DNA from: Thiobacillus sp.
GTDB taxonomy: Bacteria > Pseudomonadota > Gammaproteobacteria > Burkholderiales > Thiobacillaceae
NCBI GenBank assembly: GCA_030679915.1
Contig: JAUXRY010000012.1
Span: 32,857 to 96,856, forward strand
Reading direction: 5' to 3'
DNA length: 64,000 nt
Below, piece by piece: positions 42,237 to 51,905 of the stretch. Within the stretch, counting starts at the first letter, position 1, and every line of letters starts with the position of its first letter. A model generated the notes under the pieces. The model was not told the origin of the DNA and ran no database searches. It saw only the letters and a program-made list of their open reading frames with translations. Both the position numbers and the translations under genes were made by a program.

Positions 42237-43797
42237 GTACGGTATTGCCGGCTATTGGCAGCGTCTCGGTGTAATCGCGGCTGTAGTGCAATCCGCGGCT
42301 TTCCTGTCGTAACTGAGCCGAGCGGATGATGAGGTCGGCGCTTTGCACCAGATTACGCAGTTCGATCAGGTCGTTACTAACGCGGAAGTTACGATAAAAC
42401 TCGTCGATTTCATCCCGCAGCAGGCGGATGCGGTGAGTGGCGCGCGCCAACCGCTTGTTGGTGCGCACAATGCCAACATAATCCCACATGAAACGGCGCA
42501 ATTCGTCCCAGTTATGCGAGATCACCACCTCTTCGTCCGGGTCGGTTACGCGCGACGCATCCCATGGCGGCAGGTCGAGCGTAGGCGCGGGTGGGGTGGC
42601 CAAAATGTCGGCGGCCGCAGCATGGCCGAACACCAGGCATTCCAGCAATGAATTCGAGGCCAGTCGATTGGCACCATGCAGTCCGGTAAACGTGACTTCG
42701 CCCACGGCATGCAGGTTGCACAAATCGGTGCGTGCATTCATGTCGGTGACAACGCCGCCACAGGTGTAGTGCGCGGCTGGCACCACAGGGATCGGCTGGG
42801 ACGTGATATCGATGCCGAGTTCGAGACAGCGGCGATAAATGGTGGGGAAATGCTCGCGCACGAATTCGGCTGGCTTGTGCGTGATGTCGAGATACACGCA
42901 GTCGATGCCGCGCTTCTTCATCTCAAAGTCGATCGCGCGCGCGACCACGTCACGTGGCGCGAGTTCGGCACGCTCGTCGTGATACTGCATAAAGCGGCTG
43001 CCATCGGGTAGCAGCAAATGCCCGCCTTCGCCGCGCACAGCCTCGGTGATGAGGAAAGATTTGGCGTGCGGGTGAAATAAACAGGTGGGGTGAAACTGCA
43101 CGAATTCCAGATTGGCGACGCGGCAGCCGGCGCGCCATGCCATCGCGATACCATCACCGGTCGCGGTGTCGGGATTGGTGGTGTAGAGATAAACCTTGCC
43201 GGCGCCACCGGTAGCGAGCACGGTGTGGCCGGCGGAAAAGGTTTCGACCTCGCCGGTTTCCTTGTTCAGTGCGTAGGCACCATGGATTTGCCGTTCTTGT
43301 CCGCCGGCGTGCTTGCCGCTGATCAGGTCGATGGCAACATGCTGCTCGAACGTGTCGATGTTAGGGTGCGCGCGCACGCGGTCGAGCAGGCTCGTCTGCA
43401 CCGCATGCCCGGTGGCATCGGCGGCGTGTACCACGCGGCGCCGGGAATGTCCGCCTTCGCGCGCCAGATGCAGTCCGCCGGGGGCTTGCGGGTCGGGCGT
43501 AAAGGTGACACCGCTTTGCGTCAGCCAGGTGATCATTTCACTGGCCCGACTCGCGACCAGCCGGGTAACGGCCTCGTCACACAAACCGCCGCCGGCGACC
43601 AGGGTGTCGTGCACGTGCGCTTCGATTGAGTCGCCGCTGTCCACTGCGGCCGCAATTCCACCTTGTGCCCAGTCGCTGGCACCGTCCGTCATTTGACGTT
43701 TGGTGACAATGGCGATGCGGCGCTGATCCGCTAGCTTGAGCGCGGTGGTGAGTGCGGCAAGGCCACTGCCTAGAATGAGTACATCGTAGCTGTGCAT
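42172..43797 (-). CDS. nadB: L-aspartate oxidase
   Basis: The 541-residue flavoenzyme oxidises L-aspartate to iminoaspartate in NAD synthesis. The FAD site is DVLILGSGLAALTTALKLA; other blocks are DWAQGGIAAAVDSGDSIEAH, TVLATGGAGKVYLYTTNPD, the active-site HYTCGGVVTDMNARTDL and GLHGANRLASNSLLECLVFG. The final 25 residues (TVLNPCPGTLCPSVCGVP) are Cys/Pro-rich and lie in the overlap with the YgfX-like gene. It is divergent from rpoE, a common order in Gamma- and Betaproteobacteria. Confidence 0.97.
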   Translation of the reverse strand: MHSYDVLILGSGLAALTTALKLADQRRIAIVTKRQMTDGASDWAQGGIAAAVDSGDSIEAHVHDTLVAGGGLCDEAVTRLVASRASEMITWLTQSGVTFTPDPQAPGGLHLAREGGHSRRRVVHAADATGHAVQTSLLDRVRAHPNIDTFEQHVAIDLISGKHAGGQERQIHGAYALNKETGEVETFSAGHTVLATGGAGKVYLYTTNPDTATGDGIAMAWRAGCRVANLEFVQFHPTCLFHPHAKSFLITEAVRGEGGHLLLPDGSRFMQYHDERAELAPRDVVARAIDFEMKKRGIDCVYLDITHKPAEFVREHFPTIYRRCLELGIDITSQPIPVVPAAHYTCGGVVTDMNARTDLCNLHAVGEVTFTGLHGANRLASNSLLECLVFGHAAAADILATPPAPTLDLPPWDASRVTDPDEEVVISHNWDELRRFMWDYVGIVRTNKRLARATHRIRLLRDEIDEFYRNFRVSNDLIELRNLVQSADLIIRSAQLRQESRGLHYSRDYTETLPIAGNTVLNPCPGTLCPSVCGVPTEATP

Positions 43798-43850
43798 AAT
43801 AGTGGGGCGATGATAGCAGGCTTGGGCCGTGCCAGAATATGCGTGTTGGG

Positions 43851-43880
43851 TGTGAACTAATTTGTCCGGGGGTGTTCACA
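43851..43880. promoter_or_regulatory. rpoE: Inverted repeat and sigma-E-like promoter in the nadB-rpoE spacer
   Basis: TGTGAAC (43851-43857) and GTTCACA (43874-43880) are perfect 7-base inverted repeats 16 bases apart. The same sequence reads GAACTA, 16 bases, TCACA, close to the sigma-E pattern GAACTT-N16-TCNNA, so it may be the autoregulated promoter of rpoE. An operator is the alternative reading. It ends 58 bases before the rpoE ATG. Confidence 0.4.
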
Positions 43881-43938
43881 TACGCCAGATGATGCGGTCA
43901 CGTATACTTCGAAAATAATCAAAAAGCAGCAGGGAGAT

Positions 43939-44535
43939 ATGTCAGACCGCGAATTGGATCAGGTGCTTGTAGAACGCGCTCAACAGGGTGACAAGCGTGC
44001 GTTCGAGTTGTTGGTGATCAAATACCAGCGCAAGCTCGGGCGTTTATTGTCGCGTATGGTGCGCGATGCGGCGGAAGTGGAAGATATCTCGCAGGAGGCT
44101 TTTATCAAGGCCTATCGCGCGTTGCCTGGATTTCGGGGTGAAAGCGCGTTTTATACCTGGCTTTATCGCATTGCCGTCAATACCGCCAAGAATTATCTGG
44201 TTGCGCGTAAGCGCCAGCCTGTGTCGAGTGACGTTTTGTCTGAGGATGCGGAAAATTACGAAGAAGGGGATATGTTGCGAGATATTGCCACCCCGGATGC
44301 GGAACTTCAGACGAAGCAAATCGCCCAAGCAGTGAATGTGGCAGTTGACGCACTGCCCGAGGAATTAAGGACAGCGATTACGTTGCGCGAAATCGATGGC
44401 ATGAGCTACGAAGAAATCGCACAAATGATGGAATGTCCAATCGGAACCGTACGGTCGCGGATTTTTCGCGCCCGTGAGGCCATTGCGGAAAAAATACGCC
44501 CGATGCTGGGCACGAGTCAGGATAAAAGGTGGTAA
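43939..44535 (+). CDS. rpoE: RNA polymerase sigma-E factor (RpoE/AlgU)
   Basis: The 198-residue ECF sigma factor drives the envelope-stress response. It starts [20 protein letters not shown]; region 2 is [20 protein letters not shown] with [17 protein letters not shown], and region 4 is [20 protein letters not shown] followed by [13 protein letters not shown]. Gene order with rseA, rseB, rseC and mucD confirms the identity. The anti-sigma gene starts 2 bases after its stop. Confidence 0.97.
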   Translation: MSDRELDQVLVERAQQGDKRAFELLVIKYQRKLGRLLSRMVRDAAEVEDISQEAFIKAYRALPGFRGESAFYTWLYRIAVNTAKNYLVARKRQPVSSDVLSEDAENYEEGDMLRDIATPDAELQTKQIAQAVNVAVDALPEELRTAITLREIDGMSYEEIAQMMECPIGTVRSRIFRAREAIAEKIRPMLGTSQDKRW

Positions 44536-44537
44536 CC

Positions 44538-45080
44538 ATGTCAGCACTTCTAAAATCAGAACCCTCCCCCCATACAGAACAGGATGACGCCGGGCAGTTG
44601 ATGCTGTCTGCCGTGCTCGACGGCGAAGCGAAACGCTCCGAAATCGAGATATGTATTGCTGGGCTGAAGCATGATGAAGTGTTACGAAAAAACTGGTCTG
44701 AGTACCATCTGATTGGCGATCTGATGCGTGGAGTGGCGCCCAATCCGGATAATTTCATGGCACGCTTCTCAGCGCAATTGGCAAACGAACCGACTGTGCT
44801 CGCGCCCCGACGCAGTGTGTGGCCACAGCGCGTGGCAGCGGCCTCGTTCGCTTCGCTGGCAGTGTGGGGTGTGGTTTCGGTTACCGGGTTGACATCAGAC
44901 GCACCGGGTATTGCCCCCTTGTCTGCAATGTCGGATGCACAGCAGGTCGCTTTTGTGTCTGAGGAGAATTCTGCTGATTCCCGTCTGGCACCGTATCTTG
45001 TGGCCCACCAGGAATTTTCCCCCATGGCTGTCGCGTCGCCTTACCAGCGTGCGGTCGAGGTAGTGGTGGAGCCCCGTTAA
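44538..45080 (+). CDS. rseA: Anti-sigma-E factor RseA (MucA-like)
   Basis: The 180-residue inner-membrane protein has an N-terminal sigma-binding part ([33 protein letters not shown]) and one membrane segment ([19 protein letters not shown], about residues 96-115), with a periplasmic tail. Regulated proteolysis of this protein frees RpoE. The start ATG at 44538 is taken; a GTG three codons earlier overlaps the rpoE stop. Its stop overlaps the rseB start by one base. Confidence 0.9.
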   Translation: MSALLKSEPSPHTEQDDAGQLMLSAVLDGEAKRSEIEICIAGLKHDEVLRKNWSEYHLIGDLMRGVAPNPDNFMARFSAQLANEPTVLAPRRSVWPQRVAAASFASLAVWGVVSVTGLTSDAPGIAPLSAMSDAQQVAFVSEENSADSRLAPYLVAHQEFSPMAVASPYQRAVEVVVEPR

Positions 45081-46036
45081 TGCGGACAGTGACAGTTTGG
45101 CAGCGGGAGTGGTTGGCGATTGTGTTTATTGGCTTGGTCGCCTTGCCCGGTGCAGCGCAGGCCGATACCGCGCTTGAATGGCTGAATCGGGCTGCCGTTG
45201 CAGCCAAGCAAATGAATTTCAGCGGTGTCTACGTATACCACCACGGCGAACATATCGAGGTGCAGCGGGTATTGCACCGTGCCGACGCCTCAGGCGAGCA
45301 GGAAAAAGTCGAGGTCATGGATGGCACGCCGCGCCAGTTCCTGCGAGTCAATAGCGATGTGTACTGTTATCTGCCGGACGGCAAGAATGTGCGGCTGGAG
45401 CGCAATACCTCGCGTCGCTTTTTCCCCGCACTATTACCGAATCAACCGGAATCTCTGCTCGACTATTACGATGCCAAGCTGGGTGGTTCCGAGCGTGTAG
45501 CAGGCCGTAGTTGCCAAATATTGACCCTGGAGCCACGTGATGGTTATCGCTACACCACAACCTTGTGGCTGGACAAGCGGACGGGGCTGCCCCTCAAATC
45601 GCGTGTGGTCAATAACAATGGCGGCGCGGTGTCGATGTTCGTGTTTTCGGAAATCCAGATAGGCAAAGCGCCGGATTCCATACTGTTTCGCAATGACTTG
45701 ACGGGCAAGCGCGTGATAAACGCAAGTGTCGATGTACCGGTTGACGTTGCATGGAGCATCAAGCCCCCCCCAGGCTATGAACGGGTTCAGGCTGCCGTGC
45801 GTTCGTTACCGGGTAAGAAGTCGCCAGTGACGCATCTGGTTTACTCGGACGGGCTGAGCGTTTTGTCGATGTTCGTCGAGCCGGTTAATCCTCAAGTGGA
45901 ACGGTTGCATGGCTTGTCGGCAGAGGGGGCTATTGGAATATATGCTCGTGAAGTCGATGGGTACACCGTGACAACGCTGGGCGAAGTGCCAAACCTGGCG
46001 CTGATTGAAACCGGTAACTCGGCGAAAAAGCAGTAA
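45080..46036 (+). CDS. rseB: Sigma-E regulatory protein RseB (MucB)
   Basis: The 318-residue periplasmic protein has a signal peptide (about residues 1-29, ending LPGAAQA), an N-terminal MucB/LolA-like domain (EWLNRAAVAAKQMNFSGVYV, GRSCQILTLEPRDGYRY) and a C-terminal domain (SIKPPPGYERVQAAVRSLPG). RseB binds RseA and protects it from proteolysis, sensing mislocalised lipids or lipopolysaccharide. Length is family-typical. Confidence 0.94.
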   Translation: MRTVTVWQREWLAIVFIGLVALPGAAQADTALEWLNRAAVAAKQMNFSGVYVYHHGEHIEVQRVLHRADASGEQEKVEVMDGTPRQFLRVNSDVYCYLPDGKNVRLERNTSRRFFPALLPNQPESLLDYYDAKLGGSERVAGRSCQILTLEPRDGYRYTTTLWLDKRTGLPLKSRVVNNNGGAVSMFVFSEIQIGKAPDSILFRNDLTGKRVINASVDVPVDVAWSIKPPPGYERVQAAVRSLPGKKSPVTHLVYSDGLSVLSMFVEPVNPQVERLHGLSAEGAIGIYAREVDGYTVTTLGEVPNLALIETGNSAKKQ

Positions 46037-46043
46037 GTCGTTT

Positions 46044-46478
46044 ATGTTGGAACAAACCGCCGAAGTCACCAAAACCGCATCAGATGGCGTCTGGGTAAAG
46101 GCTGTCGAGCCTTCTGGCTGCGGCACGTGTGGCGGTCAGGGATGTTCGACGCGCCGCATAGCTGAATTGTTTCAGCGCAAGCCCAGACAGTTTCAGGTCG
46201 ACTGCGATTTATCGCTGTCGCCAGGGGATCGCGTAGTGGTGGGTATTGCCGATGGCAGCGTAATGAAAAGCGCGTTGCGCGCCTATGGACTGCCCTTGGG
46301 ATTGATGCTGGCAGGTGCGTTGCTGGCGCAAGCCTTGCAACCTGGCGACGGCTCAGCACTGATGGGTTTGTTGTTGGGTGGCGGCCTGGGCTGGTTGATT
46401 GCGCGTGGGGGGCGAGCACCACGCCCGGTGGTGCTCAGACGTGAAGATGTCAAAATCATGAAGAAAGGAAAGCCATGA
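46044..46478 (+). CDS. rseC: SoxR-reducing/sigma-E regulatory protein RseC
   Basis: The 144-residue membrane protein has an N-terminal Cys cluster (SGCGTCGGQGCSTRR, residues 23-37), two membrane helices (ALRAYGLPLGLMLAGALLAQ and SALMGLLLGGGLGWLIA) and a basic C-terminus. RseC/MucC modulates sigma-E and in E. coli takes part in reducing SoxR. The start at 46044 follows rseB by 7 bases. Its stop overlaps the protease gene start (ATGA). Confidence 0.93.
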   Translation: MLEQTAEVTKTASDGVWVKAVEPSGCGTCGGQGCSTRRIAELFQRKPRQFQVDCDLSLSPGDRVVVGIADGSVMKSALRAYGLPLGLMLAGALLAQALQPGDGSALMGLLLGGGLGWLIARGGRAPRPVVLRREDVKIMKKGKP

Positions 46479-47875
46479 TGAGAACCGCTCTTGCATCAAC
46501 CGCACTGGTATTTGCATTGACAGCGCCCGCATTGGCCAGGGACGTGATGGATGTGGCAGATTTGGTCGAAAAACAAGGCCCGGCTGTAGTCAATATCAGT
46601 ACCACCAAAATGGTGAAACGCAGCGCAGAGGGTTTGCCTTTTGTCCTCCCCGATGAAGAAGATTTGCAGGACTTCTTCCGCCGCTTTTTCCCGGGCATGC
46701 CGGGGGGGCCGGGCGCAGGCGGTGGACCGATGCAGGAAATTCCGTCGCGTAGCGCGGGGTCAGGTTTTATCGTCAGCAGTGATGGGTATATCCTGACCAA
46801 TGCACATGTAGTTAAAGATGCAGATGAAGTCTTGGTCAAGCTGATCGACAAGCGCAAATTCACCGCCAAGGTGGTGGGTGCAGACAATCGAACCGATGTC
46901 GCAGTGATTAAAATCATCGCGAGCAATCTTCCTGCGGTCAAACTGGGCGACCCCACCAAGTTACGCGTTGGTGAGGCCGTGGCAGCGATTGGCTCGCCGT
47001 TTGGTTTTGAGAACTCGGTTACAGCGGGAATTGTTTCCGCCAAAGGGCGCTCATTGCCGTCAGAAAGCTATGTGCCGTATATCCAGACCGATGTGGCGAT
47101 CAATCCGGGTAATTCAGGTGGGCCACTGTTCAATATGCGGGGCGAGGTTGTGGGGGTCAACTCGCAGATATACAGCCGCAGCGGTGGGTATCAGGGCGTC
47201 TCATTCGCGATCCCGATCGATGTGGCGATGGAAGTGGTCGATCAACTGAAAAGTGGAGGCAAGGTTTCGCGCGGCTGGCTTGGTGTAGCGATTCAGGAAG
47301 TCACAGCCGATCTCGCTGAGTCTTTCGGTCTGGATCGGCCACGTGGGGCGTTGGTCTCGCAGGTCCAGGAAGGCAGTCCGGCGCTCAAGGCCGGCTTCCT
47401 GGCATCCGATGTCATCCTGATGTTCAATGGCAAGCCCGTGGAAAACGCAGGCGACCTGCCGCGCATGGTAGGCGTGGCAAAGCCGGGCGCCAAAATTCCG
47501 GTTGAGGTTTGGCGCAAGGGCAAGATCCAGCGCCTGGAAGTGGTACTGGGCGAATTGCCAACAGAAACTCCGCTGGCCAGTAAAGACACCAAGACCTTTT
47601 CGCGCGGCGGACTGGCATTGTCAGAACTCAGCGCTGAACACCGGCGGGCACTCGATATTGATCATGGTGTGCTGGTCGAGGAGGTCACGGGTGACGCGGC
47701 GCGCGCAGGTATTCATACGGGTGACATCATCCTGGCCGTCAACAATATCAAAATCGTGACAGTAGGCACTTACCGCAAGGCCATTGCTGCTGTCCCCGCC
47801 GGAAAAAGTGTGGCGATTCTGGTGCGCAGAGGCGATGGCTCCATGTACGTGCCACTGAAAATCACGGGTGGGTAA
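46475..47875 (+). CDS. mucD: Periplasmic serine protease DegP/MucD family
   Basis: The 466-residue product has a signal peptide (about residues 1-22, ending APALARD), a trypsin-like domain with the triad His in YILTNAHVVKDADE, Asp in DNRTDVAVIKI and Ser in INPGNSGGPLFNMRGEVVGV, and two PDZ domains (about 275-365 and 380-465). It is a chaperone-protease of the cell envelope and the effector at the end of the sigma-E locus. Two ATG codons (46475, 46478) are possible starts; the first overlaps the rseC stop. Confidence 0.95.
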   Translation: MMRTALASTALVFALTAPALARDVMDVADLVEKQGPAVVNISTTKMVKRSAEGLPFVLPDEEDLQDFFRRFFPGMPGGPGAGGGPMQEIPSRSAGSGFIVSSDGYILTNAHVVKDADEVLVKLIDKRKFTAKVVGADNRTDVAVIKIIASNLPAVKLGDPTKLRVGEAVAAIGSPFGFENSVTAGIVSAKGRSLPSESYVPYIQTDVAINPGNSGGPLFNMRGEVVGVNSQIYSRSGGYQGVSFAIPIDVAMEVVDQLKSGGKVSRGWLGVAIQEVTADLAESFGLDRPRGALVSQVQEGSPALKAGFLASDVILMFNGKPVENAGDLPRMVGVAKPGAKIPVEVWRKGKIQRLEVVLGELPTETPLASKDTKTFSRGGLALSELSAEHRRALDIDHGVLVEEVTGDAARAGIHTGDIILAVNNIKIVTVGTYRKAIAAVPAGKSVAILVRRGDGSMYVPLKITGG

Positions 47876-48113
47876 GACGCTCACGCTCTATACCCGAGCG
47901 GGCTGCCCACTCTGTGACGAGATGGCTGAAACCGTCCGTGAGCAAATGATGGGGACCGATCATCAGGTGGCGCCTGTTGATGTGGATACCCAGCCAGCGC
48001 TCAAGGCACGATATGGCTGGGACGTGCCCTTGTTATTCGATGGTGATGCCGAGATTTGCCGACACCAACTGAATCTGCCTGCGTTTAGGGTTTGGCTGCG
48101 CGCCCACCCCTAA
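47868..48113 (+). CDS. Glutaredoxin-like protein (DUF836)
   Basis: The 81-residue product begins at a GTG inside the end of mucD and reads GKTLTLYTRAGCPLCDEMAE with a CPLC redox site, then PVDVDTQPALKARYGWDVPL and LLFDGDAEICRHQL. It is a small glutaredoxin-fold protein often found between mucD and lepA in Betaproteobacteria. The eight-base overlap with mucD points to translational coupling. Its client is not known. Confidence 0.9.
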   Translation: MGKTLTLYTRAGCPLCDEMAETVREQMMGTDHQVAPVDVDTQPALKARYGWDVPLLFDGDAEICRHQLNLPAFRVWLRAHP

Positions 48114-48150
48114 AATCCGTTAAAATCCACATAGTTATCGCATCCCTTGC

Positions 48151-48170
48151 CGGGCACGGAAACGTGCCCG
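48151..48170 (+). promoter_or_regulatory. lepA: Perfect hairpin with GNRA-type tetraloop just before the lepA start
   Basis: CGGGCACG, loop GAAA, CGTGCCCG form a perfect 8-bp stem, followed by TTTTGCT and the lepA GTG at 48178. The T-run of four is short for a terminator. No Shine-Dalgarno sequence fits between the hairpin and the GTG. It may end the mucD message, or influence lepA translation. Confidence 0.6.
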
Positions 48171-48177
48171 TTTTGCT

Positions 48178-49977
48178 GTGTCCCAGAATCTGATCCGCAA
48201 TTTTTCCATCATCGCCCACATTGACCATGGCAAGTCTACGCTCGCTGATCGTCTGATCCAGTTCTGCGGCGGCTTGTCCGAGCGCGAAATGGAAGCACAA
48301 GTGCTTGATTCCATGGACATCGAGAAAGAGCGTGGCATCACCATCAAGGCACAAACTGCTGCGTTGACCTACAAGGCGCAGGATGGCCAGATTTACCGGC
48401 TGAACCTGATCGATACGCCCGGTCATGTCGATTTTTCTTACGAGGTCTCGCGCTCGTTATCGGCGTGCGAAGGTGCGCTGCTGGTGGTGGATGCCTCACA
48501 GGGCGTCGAAGCCCAGACGGTGGCGAACTGTTATACCGCGATTGACCTGGGTGTCGAGGTGATCCCGGTGCTCAACAAGATCGACCTACCCGCGGCCGAC
48601 CCGGACCGCGTCGCTGAAGAGATCGAGGATATCGTGGGCATCGATGCCAGCGAGGCCGTGCGTGCCTCGGCCAAAACCGGCATAGGCATCGCCGAAATTC
48701 TTGAGGTCGTGGTCAAGCATGTCCCTGTGCCGCGCGGCGATGAGTCAGCACCTTTGAAGGCCCTGATCATCGACTCATGGTTCGACAATTATGTCGGTGT
48801 GGTGATGCTGGTGCGGGTGGTCGACGGTGTATTGAGGCCCAAGGACAAGATTCTCTTTATGGAAACCGGCGCGCTGCATCTGACCGAGCACGTCGGCATT
48901 TTTACGCCTAAGTCGGTGGATCGGCCGCAGTTATCCGCCGGCGAGGTGGGCTTCGTGATCGCGGGGATCAAGGAGCTGAAATCAGCTCAGGTGGGAGACA
49001 CGATTACCCGGGTCGACCGGCCTGCAAGCGTAGCCTTGCCTGGATTCAAGAAAGTGCAATCGCAGGTTTTTGCCGGGCTGTACCCGGTTGAGTCTCACGA
49101 TTTCGAGTCGCTGCGCGATGCTCTGACCAAGCTGCAATTGAACGATGCGGCCCTGCAATTCGAGCCCGAAGTCTCGCAGGCGCTGGGGTTCGGTTTCCGT
49201 TGCGGATTCCTCGGCCTGCTGCATATGGATATCGTGCAGGAGCGACTGGAACGTGAATATGACATGGACCTCATCACCACGGCGCCGACCGTGGTCTACG
49301 AAGTGGTGATGAAGGACGGTTCGACGATCCATATCGAAAACCCGTTCAAACTGCCTGAGTTGTCAAAAATCGAGGAAATCCGCGAGCCGATCATCACCGC
49401 GACGATTTTTGTGCCCGAGGAGTTCGTCGGCAACGTGATTACGCTGTGCAACCAGAAGCGCGGGATGCAGGTGAACATGCAGTATCACGGCAAACAGGTC
49501 ATGCTCGTTTATCACCTGCCGATGAATGAGGTGGTGATGGACTTTTTCGACAAGCTGAAATCGACCAGTCGCGGCTATGCATCGCTTGATTACGAGTTCA
49601 AGGAATACCGTGTGGGCGACCTGGTCAAACTCGATATTCTGGTGAATAACGAAAAGGTTGATGCGCTGTCATTGATCGTGCATCGTGCCACCAGCGTGTA
49701 CCGCGGTCGCGAATTGGCGTCGAAGATGCGTCAATTGATCCCGCGTCAGATGTTTGACGTGGCCGTTCAGGCTGCAATTGGTGCCAACATCATCGCCCGC
49801 GAAAACATCAAGGCCTTGCGCAAGAACGTGCTGGCCAAGTGTTATGGCGGCGACATCAGCCGCAAGAAAAAACTGCTGGAAAAGCAGAAAGCCGGTAAAC
49901 GCCGCATGAAGCAGGTCGGCAACGTCGAAATCCCGCAGGAAGCCTTTCTTGCGATTCTTCAGGTCTCGGACAAGTAA
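48178..49977 (+). CDS. lepA: Elongation factor 4 (LepA)
   Basis: The 599-residue translational GTPase has G1 [16 protein letters not shown]2 region [14 protein letters not shown]3 [11 protein letters not shown] and G4 [11 protein letters not shown], then the EF4-specific C-terminal domain ([40 protein letters not shown]). It acts on stalled or mis-translocated ribosomes. The GTG at 48178 gives the usual start [15 protein letters not shown]. It lacks a visible ribosome site and has a strong hairpin just before it. It is 5 bases before lepB. Confidence 0.97.
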   Translation: MSQNLIRNFSIIAHIDHGKSTLADRLIQFCGGLSEREMEAQVLDSMDIEKERGITIKAQTAALTYKAQDGQIYRLNLIDTPGHVDFSYEVSRSLSACEGALLVVDASQGVEAQTVANCYTAIDLGVEVIPVLNKIDLPAADPDRVAEEIEDIVGIDASEAVRASAKTGIGIAEILEVVVKHVPVPRGDESAPLKALIIDSWFDNYVGVVMLVRVVDGVLRPKDKILFMETGALHLTEHVGIFTPKSVDRPQLSAGEVGFVIAGIKELKSAQVGDTITRVDRPASVALPGFKKVQSQVFAGLYPVESHDFESLRDALTKLQLNDAALQFEPEVSQALGFGFRCGFLGLLHMDIVQERLEREYDMDLITTAPTVVYEVVMKDGSTIHIENPFKLPELSKIEEIREPIITATIFVPEEFVGNVITLCNQKRGMQVNMQYHGKQVMLVYHLPMNEVVMDFFDKLKSTSRGYASLDYEFKEYRVGDLVKLDILVNNEKVDALSLIVHRATSVYRGRELASKMRQLIPRQMFDVAVQAAIGANIIARENIKALRKNVLAKCYGGDISRKKKLLEKQKAGKRRMKQVGNVEIPQEAFLAILQVSDK

Positions 49978-49982
49978 TCATC

Positions 49983-50792
49983 ATGAATTTTGCACTCATT
50001 CTATTTGTAGCACTCGCTGTTACCGGTGGCATCTGGTTGTTCGATATTTTGATATTGAAGCGGGGACGTCACAAGGATGCCCGGGAGCCACTCCTGGTTG
50101 AATACGCCAAAAGCTTCTTCCCGGTCATTCTGATCGTTTTCGGTCTGCGTTCTTTCCTGGTCGAGCCGTTCAAAATCCCTTCCGGGTCGATGATGCCCAC
50201 ACTTTTGATCGGCGACTTCATCCTGGTCAATAAATACACTTACGGTATCCGCTTGCCGGTCCTGAATAAAAAAGTGGTACAGATCAACAATCCGGAGCGG
50301 GGTGATGTGATGGTTTTCCGCTACCCCGCCGACCCCGGCCTGGATTACATCAAACGCGTGGTCGGTGTGCCTGGTGATGTGGTTGAGTATCGTGACAAGA
50401 GGCTGAGCATCAACGGCAAACCTGTCAGAACAGACAACACCGGAACTTACAATTATGTAGGGTCAGGGCTGAATTACATTACAGCGATGGTGTATGGCGA
50501 GCAGTTGAATGGTGCCGAACACAGCATGATGACTGAGCCCGGCAAGCCCGCAGTATTTCCGACCCAGGTGGTGGACTTCCCTTCCCGGGAAAACTGCTCG
50601 TACAATGCTGAGGGCGAAGGCTTCGTCTGCAAAGTACCCGCCGGACAATATTTCATGATGGGTGACAACCGTGATGCCAGCAATGACAGCCGATACTGGG
50701 GGTTTGTGCCGGATGAAAACATCGTGGGGAAGGCGTTTTTCATCTGGATGAATTTTGAAAGTTTTGACCGCATTGGCACCACCATTCGTTAA
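49983..50792 (+). CDS. lepB: Signal peptidase I
   Basis: The 269-residue inner-membrane protease removes signal peptides. It has N-terminal membrane segments (ALILFVALAVTGGIWLFDIL), the catalytic Ser in FKIPSGSMMPTLLIGD, the general-base Lys in DPGLDYIKRVVGVPGD, and the C-terminal box MMGDNRDASNDSRYWGFVPD. It follows lepA directly, as in most Proteobacteria. Given the many secreted proteins in the window it has clear substrates. Confidence 0.97.
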   Translation: MNFALILFVALAVTGGIWLFDILILKRGRHKDAREPLLVEYAKSFFPVILIVFGLRSFLVEPFKIPSGSMMPTLLIGDFILVNKYTYGIRLPVLNKKVVQINNPERGDVMVFRYPADPGLDYIKRVVGVPGDVVEYRDKRLSINGKPVRTDNTGTYNYVGSGLNYITAMVYGEQLNGAEHSMMTEPGKPAVFPTQVVDFPSRENCSYNAEGEGFVCKVPAGQYFMMGDNRDASNDSRYWGFVPDENIVGKAFFIWMNFESFDRIGTTIR

Positions 50793-50802
50793 AGGAGACA
50801 CC

Positions 50803-51204
50803 ATGCACCGTGCTTGTTCCCTGCAGACTCAACAACGTGGCTTGACCATGATTGGGTTTTTGTTTGTTGCGTTTGTTTTTATCGTTGTGGCCATGCTGGG
50901 AATGAAGTTGGTCCCGGCCTATATTGAATTTTTCTCGGTGAAGAAGATTCTTGCCACGATGGGTCAGGACAGCGAACTTAAATCGCAAAGCAATAGCGAT
51001 ATACGATCCAGTTTCTCGAAACGTGCCGGTGTCAGCTATGTAACCGTTGTCAAGCCAGAAGACATCTCAATCACGCGTCCGGACGGCGTACCAGTCATCT
51101 CGGTCCAGTATGCGTTCCGAACCAAGCTTGTGGGAAATGTGAGTCTGGTTGTCGATTTTAGTGCCAGTTCGGATCCTAACGCCACACCCGCCCAGATTGA
51201 ATAA
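50803..51204 (+). CDS. DUF4845 domain membrane protein
   Basis: The 133-residue product has one membrane helix ([20 protein letters not shown], about residues 16-36) after a short basic start and a periplasmic domain ([29 protein letters not shown]). The family is a standard neighbour between lepB and rnc in Beta- and Gammaproteobacteria and is of unknown function; the N-terminus resembles a pilin-like signal ([11 protein letters not shown]). AAAGGAGAC before the ATG is a strong ribosome site. Confidence 0.88.
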   Translation: MHRACSLQTQQRGLTMIGFLFVAFVFIVVAMLGMKLVPAYIEFFSVKKILATMGQDSELKSQSNSDIRSSFSKRAGVSYVTVVKPEDISITRPDGVPVISVQYAFRTKLVGNVSLVVDFSASSDPNATPAQIE

Positions 51205-51892
51205 TCCATTGTTAAATCAACGCCTTCAACTGGCGTTGGGCTATACCTTTACTCGGTCCGAACTCCTGGAGCAGGCGCTGACCCACCGGAGTTTTGGCGC
51301 TACCAATAACGAGCGCCTCGAGTTTCTGGGGGATTCTGTGTTGAACTGCTCGGTTGCCCGCAGGCTGTATGAAGTTTTCCCTGATTTGCCGGAAGGCAGT
51401 TTGTCGCGTCTGCGGGCGAATCTGGTATGCCAGGATACCTTGGCCGACATCGCAGTTTCATTAAAGCTGGGTGAAAGCCTGTGGTTGGGCGAAGGCGAGC
51501 TTAAAAGTGGTGGGTTTCGGCGTCCGTCAATCCTTGCAGATGCACTTGAATCCTTGTTTGGGGCAATATTCCTGGATGCGGGGTTTGATGAGGCGCAGCG
51601 TGTAGTGCGTGGCCTGATTGATCCGCTGGTGGCAAAGATCGATCCCAAGGCATCGGGAAAGGATGCCAAGACGCAATTGCAGGAAATGCTGCAGTCACGT
51701 CGTTTGCCGTTGCCGGACTACCAGTTGATAGAAACAAAAGGGGAAGCACACGATCAGAGTTTTATCGTTGAATGCGTGCTGGCCAAACCATTACTGAGTA
51801 CGCGCGGGGTGGGCAAAAGTCGCCGCGCCGCAGAACAGGAAGCCGCACGCGAAGCGTGCGCCGCATTGCAAAATGAGCAGGCTGCAAAATGA
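51197..51892 (+). CDS. rnc: Ribonuclease III
   Basis: The 231-residue enzyme cleaves double-stranded RNA in rRNA and mRNA processing. The RNase III motif [17 protein letters not shown] and the second acidic site [18 protein letters not shown] are intact; the C-terminal dsRNA-binding domain begins near [14 protein letters not shown]. The start is taken as TTG at 51197, which overlaps the DUF4845 stop by 8 bases and gives [17 protein letters not shown], aligned with the E. coli start; TTG at 51209 is the alternative. No ATG is usable, so weak, coupled initiation is likely. Confidence 0.93.
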   Translation: MNNPLLNQRLQLALGYTFTRSELLEQALTHRSFGATNNERLEFLGDSVLNCSVARRLYEVFPDLPEGSLSRLRANLVCQDTLADIAVSLKLGESLWLGEGELKSGGFRRPSILADALESLFGAIFLDAGFDEAQRVVRGLIDPLVAKIDPKASGKDAKTQLQEMLQSRRLPLPDYQLIETKGEAHDQSFIVECVLAKPLLSTRGVGKSRRAAEQEAAREACAALQNEQAAK

Positions 51893-51905
51893 GTGAGTTG
51901 TTTCA

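Noticed and set aside
43820..43836. Sigma-54-like site on the minus strand before nadB
   Set aside because: The -24 half (CTGGCACG) is good, but the -12 half keeps only the GC and the predicted start leaves about 11 bases and no ribosome site before nadB, so chance is likely.
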